Assembly: GCA_021785055.1 (NCBI GenBank)
Contig: JAJYGS010000091.1
Location: forward strand, 1-14,468
Direction: 5' to 3'
Length of the DNA: 14,468 nt
Source: Nitrospirota bacterium
GTDB taxonomy: Bacteria; Nitrospirota; JACRHJ01
A program made the translations under genes and the position numbers. Positions 6,302 to 12,979 of the stretch are shown here, one piece after another. Positions within the stretch are counted from its first letter, which is position 1; each line of letters opens with the position of its first letter. The notes below the pieces were generated by a model that worked only from the letters and a program-made list of their open reading frames with translations, was not told where the DNA came from and did no database searches.

Positions 6302-8578
6302 ATGCGTTCTACAATGCTCCTTGATGGCCGATGGGTTTCGTTCTCGCCCGGCCAGACGATTCTTCAAGCCGCCCAGGCCGCAGGCGTCTACATACCAACT
6401 CTCTGCTATTACAAAGAGAGCGGCCACAGAGACGTCTGCCGCATATGCGTCGTCGAGGCGGAGGGCTCGGAGAGACTTCTGCCGGCATGCAGCACGCAGG
6501 TCCGCGAAGGCATGGAAGTCTGGACGAATACGGAGCGCGTGGCAATATCCCGCCGCCGAACGATAGACATGCTTATTGCGTCCGGAAGACACGCCTGCCT
6601 CGCGTGCGACGCGAACGGGGATTGCGGTCTTCAGGACATCGCGTATAACCAGGAAGCGGCGCCTTCCGAATCGTGGCCGCCGATGGACAGGTTCCCCAAG
6701 GCGTTCGACGACCCGTTCATCATCCGCGACTACAGCAAATGCATCCTCTGCGGCAGGTGCATAGCCGCCTGCTCGGACGTGCAGGTAAACGACGCGATAA
6801 AAAACCCGTTTGGCCGCCGGGAGGAGCATAAGGATTCCGGAGGCTGGTTCCCTCTGCCCGACCCGGCGAAGTGCGTCGAGTGCGGGCAGTGCGTCGAGGT
6901 CTGCCCGGTCGGCGCGTTGAGAGAAAAGAGCGCGCGCGGAGCAGCCCGCATCTGGGAAACCGATAAAATCCGCACCACCTGTTCTCAATGCGGCGTCGGC
7001 TGCCGGCAGACGGTTCATGTGAAGGACGGGAAGATAGCGAAGATAACCGCCGTCCCCGACGCCCTGCCGGACAAGGGCAGGCTCTGCGTCAAGGGCCGGT
7101 TCCTGTATGACTTCATATACAGCAAAGACCGCCTCCTGTTGCCGCAGGTGCGGAGGAGCGGGAAGCTCAGAAAGGCCTCCTGGGACGATGCGCTCGACGT
7201 AGCCGCGTCGCGGCTTAAAAAAATTATCCGCCGCCACGGCCCGGACTCCGTGGCCGGGCTGTGCTCCTCGCGCGCTGCAAACGAAGACGCCTACAACATG
7301 CAGAAGCTCTTCAGGGCGGCAATGGGCACGAACAACATCGACAGCATCGGCACAACTGATACGCTCGCCGCATCCTTCGGCCTGGGCGCGGCGACAAATT
7401 CATTCGGCGAGCTTTCCGGGGCGATGGCAATCTTCTGCATCGGCGCGGATATGGCAGAGGCCAATCCCGTGGCGGCCACGTTCGTGAAAAACGCCGTCAG
7501 AAGCGGAGGGGAACTTATTGCCGCGGGTTATGGGGCCGGCCCGATGAGCGAACATGCGGCAATCAGGGCCGTGATCGGCAAGGGTTCCGAAGCGGCATTC
7601 ATAAACGGCCTTGCGTCGGTAATAATCTCAGAGGGGCTTTACGACAGGGATTTCGTGCGGGACAACTGCGAAGGTTTCGACGAGTTCAAGGCGTTTGCAG
7701 CAGCCTATACTCCGGAACGCGCGGCGGAGCTCTCGGGCGCGGACGCGGAAACGATACGCAGTATCGCCCGCCGCCTTGCCAAAGTCCGGCCCGTCGCAAT
7801 CTGTTACGTCCCGGCCCCAGGCTCAGGAGCAGGAGCCACGGCGTCCCTTGCGAACCTCCAGATGCTGCTCGGCGGTTTCGGCGAGGGCGGAGGCGTAAAC
7901 ATAATTCACAGCCGCGCCAACGCCCAGGGCGCCCTCGACATGGGCGCAATGCCGGATATGCTGCCCGGCTGCCAGAGCGTTCAGGACGTTGCAATACTTG
8001 AAAAATTCAACAAGGCGTGGCAGGTATCGGGCCTGCCGCCGAAACCCGGCATGGCGTTTTCGGAGGTTGCGGGCGCGCTGGCGGGCGGCGGGATAAAGGC
8101 ATTCTACTGTTTCGGCGAGGACCCGGCGGGAGATTCGCCTGCGTTTAAAGAGGCCCTCGCTTCCGCCGAGCTTGTAGTCTGCCAGGACATTCTCGCCACC
8201 GAAACCAGCCGCATGGCACACGTCGTGTTCCCGTCAGCCGCCTGGTGCGAGGCGGACGGCACCTTCACCAGCAGCGAGCGCCGGGTAAGCCGGGTGCGAA
8301 AGGCGAAGGAACCTGCCGGTCTCGCCATGCCGGGCTGGTGGATATTCCGCGAGATGGCAAGGCGGATGGGCCAGGACTGGGCCTCGGAGAGCACTCACGA
8401 GATATGGGACAACGAGATCTCGAAGCTTGCGCCGCTTTTTACCGGCATAACCTACCGCCGCATCGAAGGAGACGGCATACAGTGGCCGTGCCCGGACGAT
8501 GGGCATCCGGGGACGCAGGCGCTTCACAAGGGAGGCCGATTCGCGCGCGGGAAAGGGCTTTTCATACCGTGCGAATAG
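6302..8578 (+). CDS. Formate-dehydrogenase/NuoG-like Fe-S protein without active site (SfrA-like)
   Basis: A 758-residue paralog of the fdhA product. It keeps the Fe-S chain: [2Fe-2S] C35, C46, C49, C63; a cluster at C99, C102, C108; ferredoxin clusters C147-C157 and C191-C201; and C227, C230, C234, C262 with CVKGRF. Where fdhA has RVCHAPSVAG, this protein has GTTDT with about four residues deleted, so Cys-His is gone. The cofactor-binding DPR is replaced by AGY (near 409). The chain stops where the C-terminal dinucleotide-binding domain should begin (about 130 residues missing). In the second cluster the usual His is Gly95, with His at 97. It is unlikely to turn over formate and more probably wires electrons, as NuoG does. 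GGAGG (6293-6297) precedes the ATG, 11 nt after the previous stop. Confidence 0.82.
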   Translation: MRSTMLLDGRWVSFSPGQTILQAAQAAGVYIPTLCYYKESGHRDVCRICVVEAEGSERLLPACSTQVREGMEVWTNTERVAISRRRTIDMLIASGRHACLACDANGDCGLQDIAYNQEAAPSESWPPMDRFPKAFDDPFIIRDYSKCILCGRCIAACSDVQVNDAIKNPFGRREEHKDSGGWFPLPDPAKCVECGQCVEVCPVGALREKSARGAARIWETDKIRTTCSQCGVGCRQTVHVKDGKIAKITAVPDALPDKGRLCVKGRFLYDFIYSKDRLLLPQVRRSGKLRKASWDDALDVAASRLKKIIRRHGPDSVAGLCSSRAANEDAYNMQKLFRAAMGTNNIDSIGTTDTLAASFGLGAATNSFGELSGAMAIFCIGADMAEANPVAATFVKNAVRSGGELIAAGYGAGPMSEHAAIRAVIGKGSEAAFINGLASVIISEGLYDRDFVRDNCEGFDEFKAFAAAYTPERAAELSGADAETIRSIARRLAKVRPVAICYVPAPGSGAGATASLANLQMLLGGFGEGGGVNIIHSRANAQGALDMGAMPDMLPGCQSVQDVAILEKFNKAWQVSGLPPKPGMAFSEVAGALAGGGIKAFYCFGEDPAGDSPAFKEALASAELVVCQDILATETSRMAHVVFPSAAWCEADGTFTSSERRVSRVRKAKEPAGLAMPGWWIFREMARRMGQDWASESTHEIWDNEISKLAPLFTGITYRRIEGDGIQWPCPDDGHPGTQALHKGGRFARGKGLFIPCE

Positions 8579-9132
8579 GAAGGTTCAGCTTTGAGGAGTT
8601 CTGCGAGGTCGTCCGGGAATTCCACGGAAGCCCGGCGCCGGGCGTCCTGATAGGCGGATACATGGTGGAGGAGGCGCGCCGAAGGCTCCCGGAAGGCGTT
8701 CTCTTCGAGGCCCTGTGCGAGACGGGCGTATGCCTGCCGGACGCGGTTCAGCTCCTGACGCCATGCACCCTCGGCAACGGGCGGATTCACGTGATGCACG
8801 TGGGCCGCTACGCCCTGACGCTCTACGACAAGGCGACCGGCGAAGGGGCGAGGGTATTTGTGGACGCGCGGAAGCTTTCGGCGTGGCCGGAGATACACGG
8901 CTGGTTCCTGAAGCTTAAACCCAAGGCGGAGCAGGACTCGGAACGCCTCCTTGCGGAAATCGAGGACGCCGGGACGGGGATTCTTGGCGCGCAGCGTGCC
9001 GTGGTGGACATAAACCGCGTAGCAAAACTAAAAATCGGGCCTGTAAGGCTCTGCCCGAAGTGCGGCGAGGCGTATCCTTTGTCGGACGGAGAGATTTGCG
9101 GCGGCTGTCTTGGAAGACTTCCATACGTATAG
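8569..9132 (+). CDS. FmdE-like protein with C-terminal zinc ribbon
   Basis: 187 residues. The N-terminal part resembles FmdE (formylmethanofuran dehydrogenase subunit E family): FEEFCEVVREFHG followed by PGVLIGGYMVEEA, then C50/C55 with PDAVQ, C66-T-L-G-N-G, and a GRYALTLYD segment. The C-terminus is a zinc-ribbon pair, CPKC (162-165) and CGGC (177-180). The family's usual HGHxCPG metal motif reads HGSPAPG here (19-25), so the second His and the Cys are lost. The start is inferred: the frame is open far upstream inside the preceding gene, but homology begins near GTG 8569, which overlaps the previous stop by 10 nt and suggests translational coupling. FmdE-like proteins often accompany molybdo- and tungstoenzymes; the function is unknown. 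A role in cofactor handling or enzyme assembly is a guess from context. Confidence 0.7.
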   Translation: MRIGRFSFEEFCEVVREFHGSPAPGVLIGGYMVEEARRRLPEGVLFEALCETGVCLPDAVQLLTPCTLGNGRIHVMHVGRYALTLYDKATGEGARVFVDARKLSAWPEIHGWFLKLKPKAEQDSERLLAEIEDAGTGILGAQRAVVDINRVAKLKIGPVRLCPKCGEAYPLSDGEICGGCLGRLPYV

Positions 9133-9143
9133 GGAGGCAGGTC

Positions 9144-9953
9144 TTGGAACAGTACGTTGAACTGCCCGCGCTTCATTTAAAAGACGGCGCGAAGACCTCC
9201 GAAGACGTCCCGCTTGTAGTCGAGGAACCTCTTGAGATAAGGGTGAACGGCTCTCCGTATGCGGTCGTTATGAGGACGCCGGGGCACGAGATGGAGCTTG
9301 CCTGCGGGTTTTGCCTGACGGAAGGCATTGTAGATTCGTTTACGGATATTCTCAGCATGGGGTTCTGCCCGGACGAGACCGGCGAGATGAAAAACGTCGT
9401 CCAGGTGATAGTCAAAAACGCCCCGCAGGAGGACGAACGCAGCCCCGGCCCGCGCGCCCTGTCTTCCATGAGCAGCTGCGGGCTGTGCGGCGTTCGGATG
9501 CTCGAGGACATAGGCCGCAGGCTTTTCCCGCTCGAAGGCGGCCCGCAGATAAAGGCCGACGACCTTGTGAAGATGCAGTATGAGATGTTGAAGAGGCAGG
9601 ATTTGTTCAGGACGACGCGCGGAGGCGCTCACGCCGTGGCGCTGGCCGACGCCGGGGGCGGGATTATAGTCGTCCGGGAGGACCTTGGCCGGCATAACGC
9701 GATGGACAAGGTCATAGGTCATGCGATGATGAACGGCATAGACTGCCGCAGGTGCGTTGCGCTGATTAGCGGGCGGATAAGCTTCGAGATGGTGCAGAAG
9801 GCGGTAAGGGCAAGGATCGCCGTAGTCGCGGCAATATCCGCCGCCACGTCTCTCGCCGTAAACCTGGCAGAGCGCATGGGCTGCACCCTGGCGGGCCGCC
9901 TTCGGGACAGGGATATGGTAATATACACCCATCCGTCCAGGATTCTGACATGA
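9144..9953 (+). CDS. fdhD: Formate dehydrogenase accessory sulfurtransferase FdhD
   Basis: 269 residues, the usual FdhD length. FdhD carries sulfur from a cysteine desulfurase to the Mo/W-bisPGD cofactor, which formate dehydrogenases need for activity. Visible signatures: EEPLEIRVNG near 28-36, the TPGHEMELACGFCLTEGI block (45-62), the redox pair in SSCGLCG (C112 and C115) matching the catalytic CxxC of E. coli FdhD, the REDLGRHNAMDKVIG block, and SGRISFEMVQKA near the C-terminus. The start is TTG 9144, chosen because a strong GGAGG (9133-9137) lies 6 nt upstream directly after the FmdE-like stop; no in-frame ATG is better placed. Its position in the cluster fits maturation of the fdhA product. 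Confidence 0.93.
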   Translation: MEQYVELPALHLKDGAKTSEDVPLVVEEPLEIRVNGSPYAVVMRTPGHEMELACGFCLTEGIVDSFTDILSMGFCPDETGEMKNVVQVIVKNAPQEDERSPGPRALSSMSSCGLCGVRMLEDIGRRLFPLEGGPQIKADDLVKMQYEMLKRQDLFRTTRGGAHAVALADAGGGIIVVREDLGRHNAMDKVIGHAMMNGIDCRRCVALISGRISFEMVQKAVRARIAVVAAISAATSLAVNLAERMGCTLAGRLRDRDMVIYTHPSRILT

Positions 9954-9954
9954 A

Positions 9955-9971
9955 CCGGCCTGCAGGGCCGG
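9955..9971 (+). terminator. Short GC-rich hairpin between fdhD and the next gene
   Basis: CCGGCC (9955-9960) and GGCCGG (9966-9971) form a perfect 6-bp stem with a 5-nt loop, immediately after the fdhD stop. Only three T residues follow, so it is at best a weak terminator or a processing/stability hairpin that lets some transcription through. Confidence 0.4.
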
Positions 9972-9998
9972 GTTTAAAGCAGAGCAAGAGGTTCGATA

Positions 9999-11066
9999 AT
10001 GTGCGACAGCAACGATAAAAAAAACAGGCCGGAGCGGAAGGTCGTGCCGCTGGAAGAGGCGGTGGGCATGCGCCTTGAGCACGACATAACTGAGATAAGG
10101 CAGGACGAATTCAAGGGCAGGGCGTTCAGAAGGGGGCACAGGGTCTGCCGGATGGACATAGAACGCCTCCGGGACCTTGGCAAGAACAACCTCTTCGTGC
10201 TCTCGCTTGCTGACGACGAGATGCACGAGGACGACGCGGCCCTTGCGCTCGCGGCGGCTCTGGCGGGCGAAGGAATCGCCATGCAGGACGGGCCGCGGGA
10301 AGGGAAAGTCAATTTAATCGCCGCCAGGGATGGGCTTTTAAAGGTCAACCGCGAGGCGCTCCTTGCCATGAACATGCTTGGCGAGGTTGCATGTTCGACC
10401 CTGCACGACAATACGCTCGTAAAGAAGGGACGGGTCGTCGCCGGGACGAGGGCGATACCACTTGTCGTAAAGAAGGACGTAATCGACGAGGCCGCAAGGA
10501 TTGCAAAATCCGCCGGAGGAATTATACGGCTCAGAGACGTCAGGAAGCCGCTCGCCGGGATTGTTATTACCGGCAGCGAGGTGTATTACGGGCGGAAAAA
10601 GGACGCGTTTTCAGCCGTCATGGAGGGCAAAATCGAGTCCCTCGGCGGCAGAATTATAGGGAAATATTATGCCCCGGACGACGAATCTTTCATAAAGGAC
10701 AGGCTTGACGAGCTTATAGGCGCCGGGGCGGATCTGCTTGTCGTTACAGGGGGAATGTCCGTTGACCCGGACGACGTTACGAGGTTCGCGCTTAAGCGGG
10801 TCGGCGTAAGGGACGTGGTTTACGGTTCCCCGGTCATACCCGGATCTATGGTTCTGGTCGGGTATGTCGAGGGTGAGAAAACCATACCCGTGATAGGCGT
10901 TCCGGCCTGCGGGATGTATCACAAGACGACCGTTTTCGACCTCCTGCTTCCAAGGATACTTGCCGGAGAGCGCATAGGCAGGAAAGAGCTCGCGGAAATG
11001 GGGCATGGCGGCCTGTGCATGGGCTGTCGGGAATGCGTCTATCCGATGTGCCCGTTCGGGAAATGA
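9999..11066 (+). CDS. Molybdopterin-binding protein (MoeA/MogA fold) with Cys-rich C-terminus
   Basis: 355 residues. The C-terminal half has the MoCF fold shared by MogA, MoaB and MoeA: TGSEV (191-195) and the phosphate-binding loop TGGMSVDPDD (250-259), followed by a region with VIPGSM and VIGVPACGMYHKT. The N-terminal half (14-180) is compatible with a reduced MoeA-like region and starts with PLEEAVGMRLEHDIT, as MoeA-type proteins often do. It ends in C340, C343, C346, C351, a CxxCxxCx4C cluster typical of metal or Fe-S binding and not part of MogA or MoeA. It probably binds molybdopterin or its adenylylated form during insertion of Mo or W. The ATG has AGAGG 7 nt upstream. It is the last gene of the cluster, 45 nt after fdhD. 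Confidence 0.78.
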   Translation: MCDSNDKKNRPERKVVPLEEAVGMRLEHDITEIRQDEFKGRAFRRGHRVCRMDIERLRDLGKNNLFVLSLADDEMHEDDAALALAAALAGEGIAMQDGPREGKVNLIAARDGLLKVNREALLAMNMLGEVACSTLHDNTLVKKGRVVAGTRAIPLVVKKDVIDEAARIAKSAGGIIRLRDVRKPLAGIVITGSEVYYGRKKDAFSAVMEGKIESLGGRIIGKYYAPDDESFIKDRLDELIGAGADLLVVTGGMSVDPDDVTRFALKRVGVRDVVYGSPVIPGSMVLVGYVEGEKTIPVIGVPACGMYHKTTVFDLLLPRILAGERIGRKELAEMGHGGLCMGCRECVYPMCPFGK

Positions 11067-11084
11067 AGGCATTAAAGACATTTA

Positions 11085-11110
11085 CGCAGCGTTTGCGACA
11101 TTTTTGTTTT
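11085..11110 (+). terminator. Possible weak terminator of the formate dehydrogenase cluster
   Basis: CGCA (11085-11088) pairs with TGCG (11094-11097) around a 5-nt loop, followed after three bases by TTTTTGTTTT (11101-11110). The T-run is good but the stem is only 4-5 bp, so efficiency is doubtful. Confidence 0.35.
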
Positions 11111-11182
11111 AAATAATCCGCCCGATGCGGGTGATTTCACGGGTAATCCGGCATTATTTCTGCGGATTTCATAACCGGGCGG
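11111..11182. repeat. Nested inverted repeats upstream of the modB promoter
   Basis: AAATAATCCG (11111-11120) faces CGGcATTATTT (11149-11159) with one bulged base. Inside lie CCCG/CGGG (11121-11131) and GTGA/TCAC (11131-11140). An alternative pairing joins CCGCCCG (11118-11124) with CGGGCGG (11176-11182). The block ends just before the modB -35 box, so it could be an operator or a cruciform region. No known operator was recognised in it. Confidence 0.45.
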
Positions 11183-11184
11183 GC

Positions 11185-11213
11185 ATGGCATAATTATTGT
11201 AATGTGTTATAGT
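11185..11213 (+). promoter_or_regulatory. Predicted promoter of modB
   Basis: ATGGCA (11185-11190, 4/6 match to the -35), a 17-nt spacer and TATAGT (11208-11213, 5/6 match to the -10). The expected start near 11220 leaves a leader of about 28 nt, too short for the riboswitch seen before modA. Confidence 0.55.
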
Positions 11214-11247
11214 ATGAGCGCATATTCGGGTATGAAGGCAAAACCCA

Positions 11248-11916
11248 ATGTTTAATGCCGTAGAATTATCTCCGCTATTGCTCACCTTAAAGGTCGCCGG
11301 GCTGGCCACGTGCACGGCAATCGTTGCCGGCACCGCCCTGGCATACGCGCTGTCCCGCTATGCCTTCCCGGGCCGGGACTGGCTCGACGCCTTTCTGACC
11401 CTGCCCCTCGTACTGCCGCCCACGGTACTGGGATATTACATCATAGTGGTCGTAGGCAGGAACGGCTTCATCGGCAGGTGGCTTGAGCATTATCTCGGCA
11501 TCTCGCTTATGTTCACCTGGCAGGGGGCGGTTATAGCGGCGTCTATCGTATCGCTGCCGATGGTTATAAAGTCTGCGCGGGCCGCGTTTGAAGGGGTGTC
11601 GCCGGACTTCGAGAACGCCGCACGGACGCTTGGGCAGTCTGAGACCTCGGTGTTTTTCAGGGTTACGCTCCCGCTTGCATGGCGCGGAATCCTTGCCGGG
11701 GCGATGCTCGCGTTCGCAAGGGCGATGGGCGAGTTCGGGGCGACGCTTATGATTGCGGGCGACCTGCCGGGCAGGACGCAGACGCTATCGCTCGCGATAT
11801 ACGACGCCGTCCAGGCGGGCCACGACACGCTTTCCATGCAGCTTGTAATCTTCACGTCGGCTATATGCATGGCGATGCTTGTATTTTCCGGGAAGCTCTT
11901 GAGGACGGAATACTGA
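11248..11916 (+). CDS. modB: Molybdate ABC transporter permease
   Basis: 222 residues, the usual ModB length. It forms the membrane channel of the molybdate/tungstate importer and works with periplasmic ModA and the ATPase ModC. Hydrophobic segments are visible around 10-34, 48-69, 92-107, 147-170 and 196-215. The TLPLVLPPTVLGYY segment (51-64) is typical. The cytoplasmic EAA loop that contacts ModC lies at about 115-142 (EGVSPDFENAARTLGQ onward). MGEFGATLMIAGDLPGRTQTL (160-180) is another family block. ATG 11248 is preceded by GAAGG 9 nt upstream. It stands first in the cluster and is separated by 301 nt from modA, whereas the common order is modA-modB-modC. It appears to have its own promoter. 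Confidence 0.92.
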   Translation: MFNAVELSPLLLTLKVAGLATCTAIVAGTALAYALSRYAFPGRDWLDAFLTLPLVLPPTVLGYYIIVVVGRNGFIGRWLEHYLGISLMFTWQGAVIAASIVSLPMVIKSARAAFEGVSPDFENAARTLGQSETSVFFRVTLPLAWRGILAGAMLAFARAMGEFGATLMIAGDLPGRTQTLSLAIYDAVQAGHDTLSMQLVIFTSAICMAMLVFSGKLLRTEY

Positions 11917-11958
11917 CACGGGAGGCGATTAACGGCAGTCCGGGGGGGGAGGTTTTGC

Positions 11959-11987
11959 TTGACGGTTTTAAAACGCTCTTTTATACT
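11959..11987 (+). promoter_or_regulatory. Sigma70-type promoter of the modA riboswitch transcript
   Basis: TTGACG (11959-11964), a 17-nt spacer and TATACT (11982-11987), each a 5/6 match to consensus. Transcription should start near 11994, about 14 nt before the aptamer. The layout parallels the promoter at 1328-1356, including the GCTTGAC context. Confidence 0.72.
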
Positions 11988-12007
11988 TCCCCGGTAAAAT
12001 AATAAAA

Positions 12008-12141
12008 CTCCGAGCCGGATAACCTACAGCCTTACGCACGGGCCAGGGGTATCCAGCCGACAGGGTCGCACCCGAAAGGATGCGGCCTCCCGCATGAGCC
12101 GCGAAACCGGCAGAAACCGGTTGCCCGGCTTTGGAAAGGAG
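12008..12141 (+). promoter_or_regulatory. Moco riboswitch aptamer, extended form
   Basis: A 134-nt RNA in front of modA. The closing stem is CTCC 12008-12011 with GGAG 12138-12141, extended by AGCCGG 12013-12018 with CCGGCT 12125-12130. The core contains CGCACGG, GCCGACAGGGTC (12056-12067), a hairpin CGCA 12067-12070 / TGCG 12081-12084 with a GAAA loop, CCTCCCGC and TTTGGAAAGGAG. An additional hairpin AACCGG 12105-12110 / CCGGTT 12117-12122 is absent from the copy at 1375-1475. The sequence fits my knowledge of the Moco RNA motif, which is known upstream of molybdate transport and cofactor genes and binds or senses molybdenum cofactor. Confidence 0.9.
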
Positions 12142-12156
12142 GGGCTTTCAGGCGGC

Positions 12157-12188
12157 AAGGCACCTCTGTATTCAAAGGCGCCTTTTTT
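12157..12188 (+). terminator. Intrinsic terminator of the modA riboswitch
   Basis: AAGGCACC (12157-12164) pairs with GGCGCCTT (12177-12184), one mismatch, 12-nt loop, with a run of six T at 12183-12188. A competing antiterminator is visible: CTTTGGA 12129-12135 with TTCAAAG 12171-12177 (one G-T wobble) and, nested in it, GAGG 12139-12142 with CCTC 12163-12166. These use the aptamer's 3' closing strand and both terminator arms, so aptamer plus terminator and antiterminator exclude each other. Cofactor binding should therefore switch modA-modC off. Confidence 0.78.
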
Positions 12189-12217
12189 ATTAATCCCTTA
12201 CGGCAAAGGAAACGAGA

Positions 12218-12979
12218 ATGAAGATGCTCCGGAACGTCGTGGTTTTGATGCTTGTTTTTGCAACAGTCTCGTTTTGGTCTTCGGCGGCGCTGGCCGGCGA
12301 GAAAATAATAGTCTCCGCCGCGATCAGCCTGACGGACGCATTCAACCAGGTGGGGAAGGGTTTCGAGAAATCAAATCCCGGCGTGAAGGTTACGTTTAAC
12401 TTTGCCGCATCCGGCCCGCTTCTTCAGCAGATTATCCAGGGCGCGCCTGTTGATGTGTTCGCGAGCGCCGACGTAAAGACCATGCAGACGGCGCGGATGA
12501 AGGGAGTGGTGGACTACCCCACCGTCGTAAATTTCACGGGCAACAAGCTTGTGCTGGTGACCCCCGGCGGGTCGCGGATAAAAGGTATAAAAGACCTCCT
12601 GGGCGGCTCCGTAAAGCGGATAGCTGTGGGAAAGCCTGAGACCGTGCCGGCGGGCCTGTATACGAAAGAGGCGCTCAAAACATCCGGTATGTGGAAAGCC
12701 CTGGAGCCGAAGTTCATATACGCGGATTCAGTGCGCCAGGTGCTTGAGTATGTCTCGCGCGGAGAGGTGGACGCCGGGTTCGTCTATGCGACCGACGCAG
12801 CCGTAATGAGGAACAAGGTCAGGGTCGTAAGCGACGTAAAAGGGCACAAGCCCGTGGTTTATCCGATAGGCGTCGTGTCTTCGACAAAGAACCGCGCTGC
12901 GGCGCTGAGCTTCATCAAATACCTCCTCTCCGGCAAGGGTCGGGCGATACTTGCCCGGTACGGTTTCAGCAAGCCATGA
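12218..12979 (+). CDS. modA: Molybdate-binding periplasmic protein
   Basis: 253 residues, normal for ModA, the periplasmic receptor that binds molybdate or tungstate and delivers it to ModB. A signal peptide is visible: K2 and R5, hydrophobic core 7-20, and an ALA site ending at 26. The mature part has SAAISLTDAF (33-42), FAASGPLLQQI (62-72) and PVDVFASAD (77-85). Likely oxyanion ligands by comparison with E. coli ModA are S37, S65 and Y190 (in VDAGFVYATDA). ATG 12218 has AAAGGA (12205-12210) 7 nt upstream, just after the riboswitch terminator, so expression depends on readthrough. Its stop overlaps the modC start (ATGA). Whether it prefers Mo or W cannot be read from the sequence. Confidence 0.93.
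   Translation: MKMLRNVVVLMLVFATVSFWSSAALAGEKIIVSAAISLTDAFNQVGKGFEKSNPGVKVTFNFAASGPLLQQIIQGAPVDVFASADVKTMQTARMKGVVDYPTVVNFTGNKLVLVTPGGSRIKGIKDLLGGSVKRIAVGKPETVPAGLYTKEALKTSGMWKALEPKFIYADSVRQVLEYVSRGEVDAGFVYATDAAVMRNKVRVVSDVKGHKPVVYPIGVVSSTKNRAAALSFIKYLLSGKGRAILARYGFSKP

Noticed and set aside
8245..8568. Upstream extension of the FmdE-like gene into the preceding gene
   Set aside because: This part is an out-of-frame shadow of the SfrA-like gene; family similarity starts only near GTG 8569.
11200..11240. ModE operator over the modB promoter
   Set aside because: No convincing palindrome of the CGTTATAT type could be matched.
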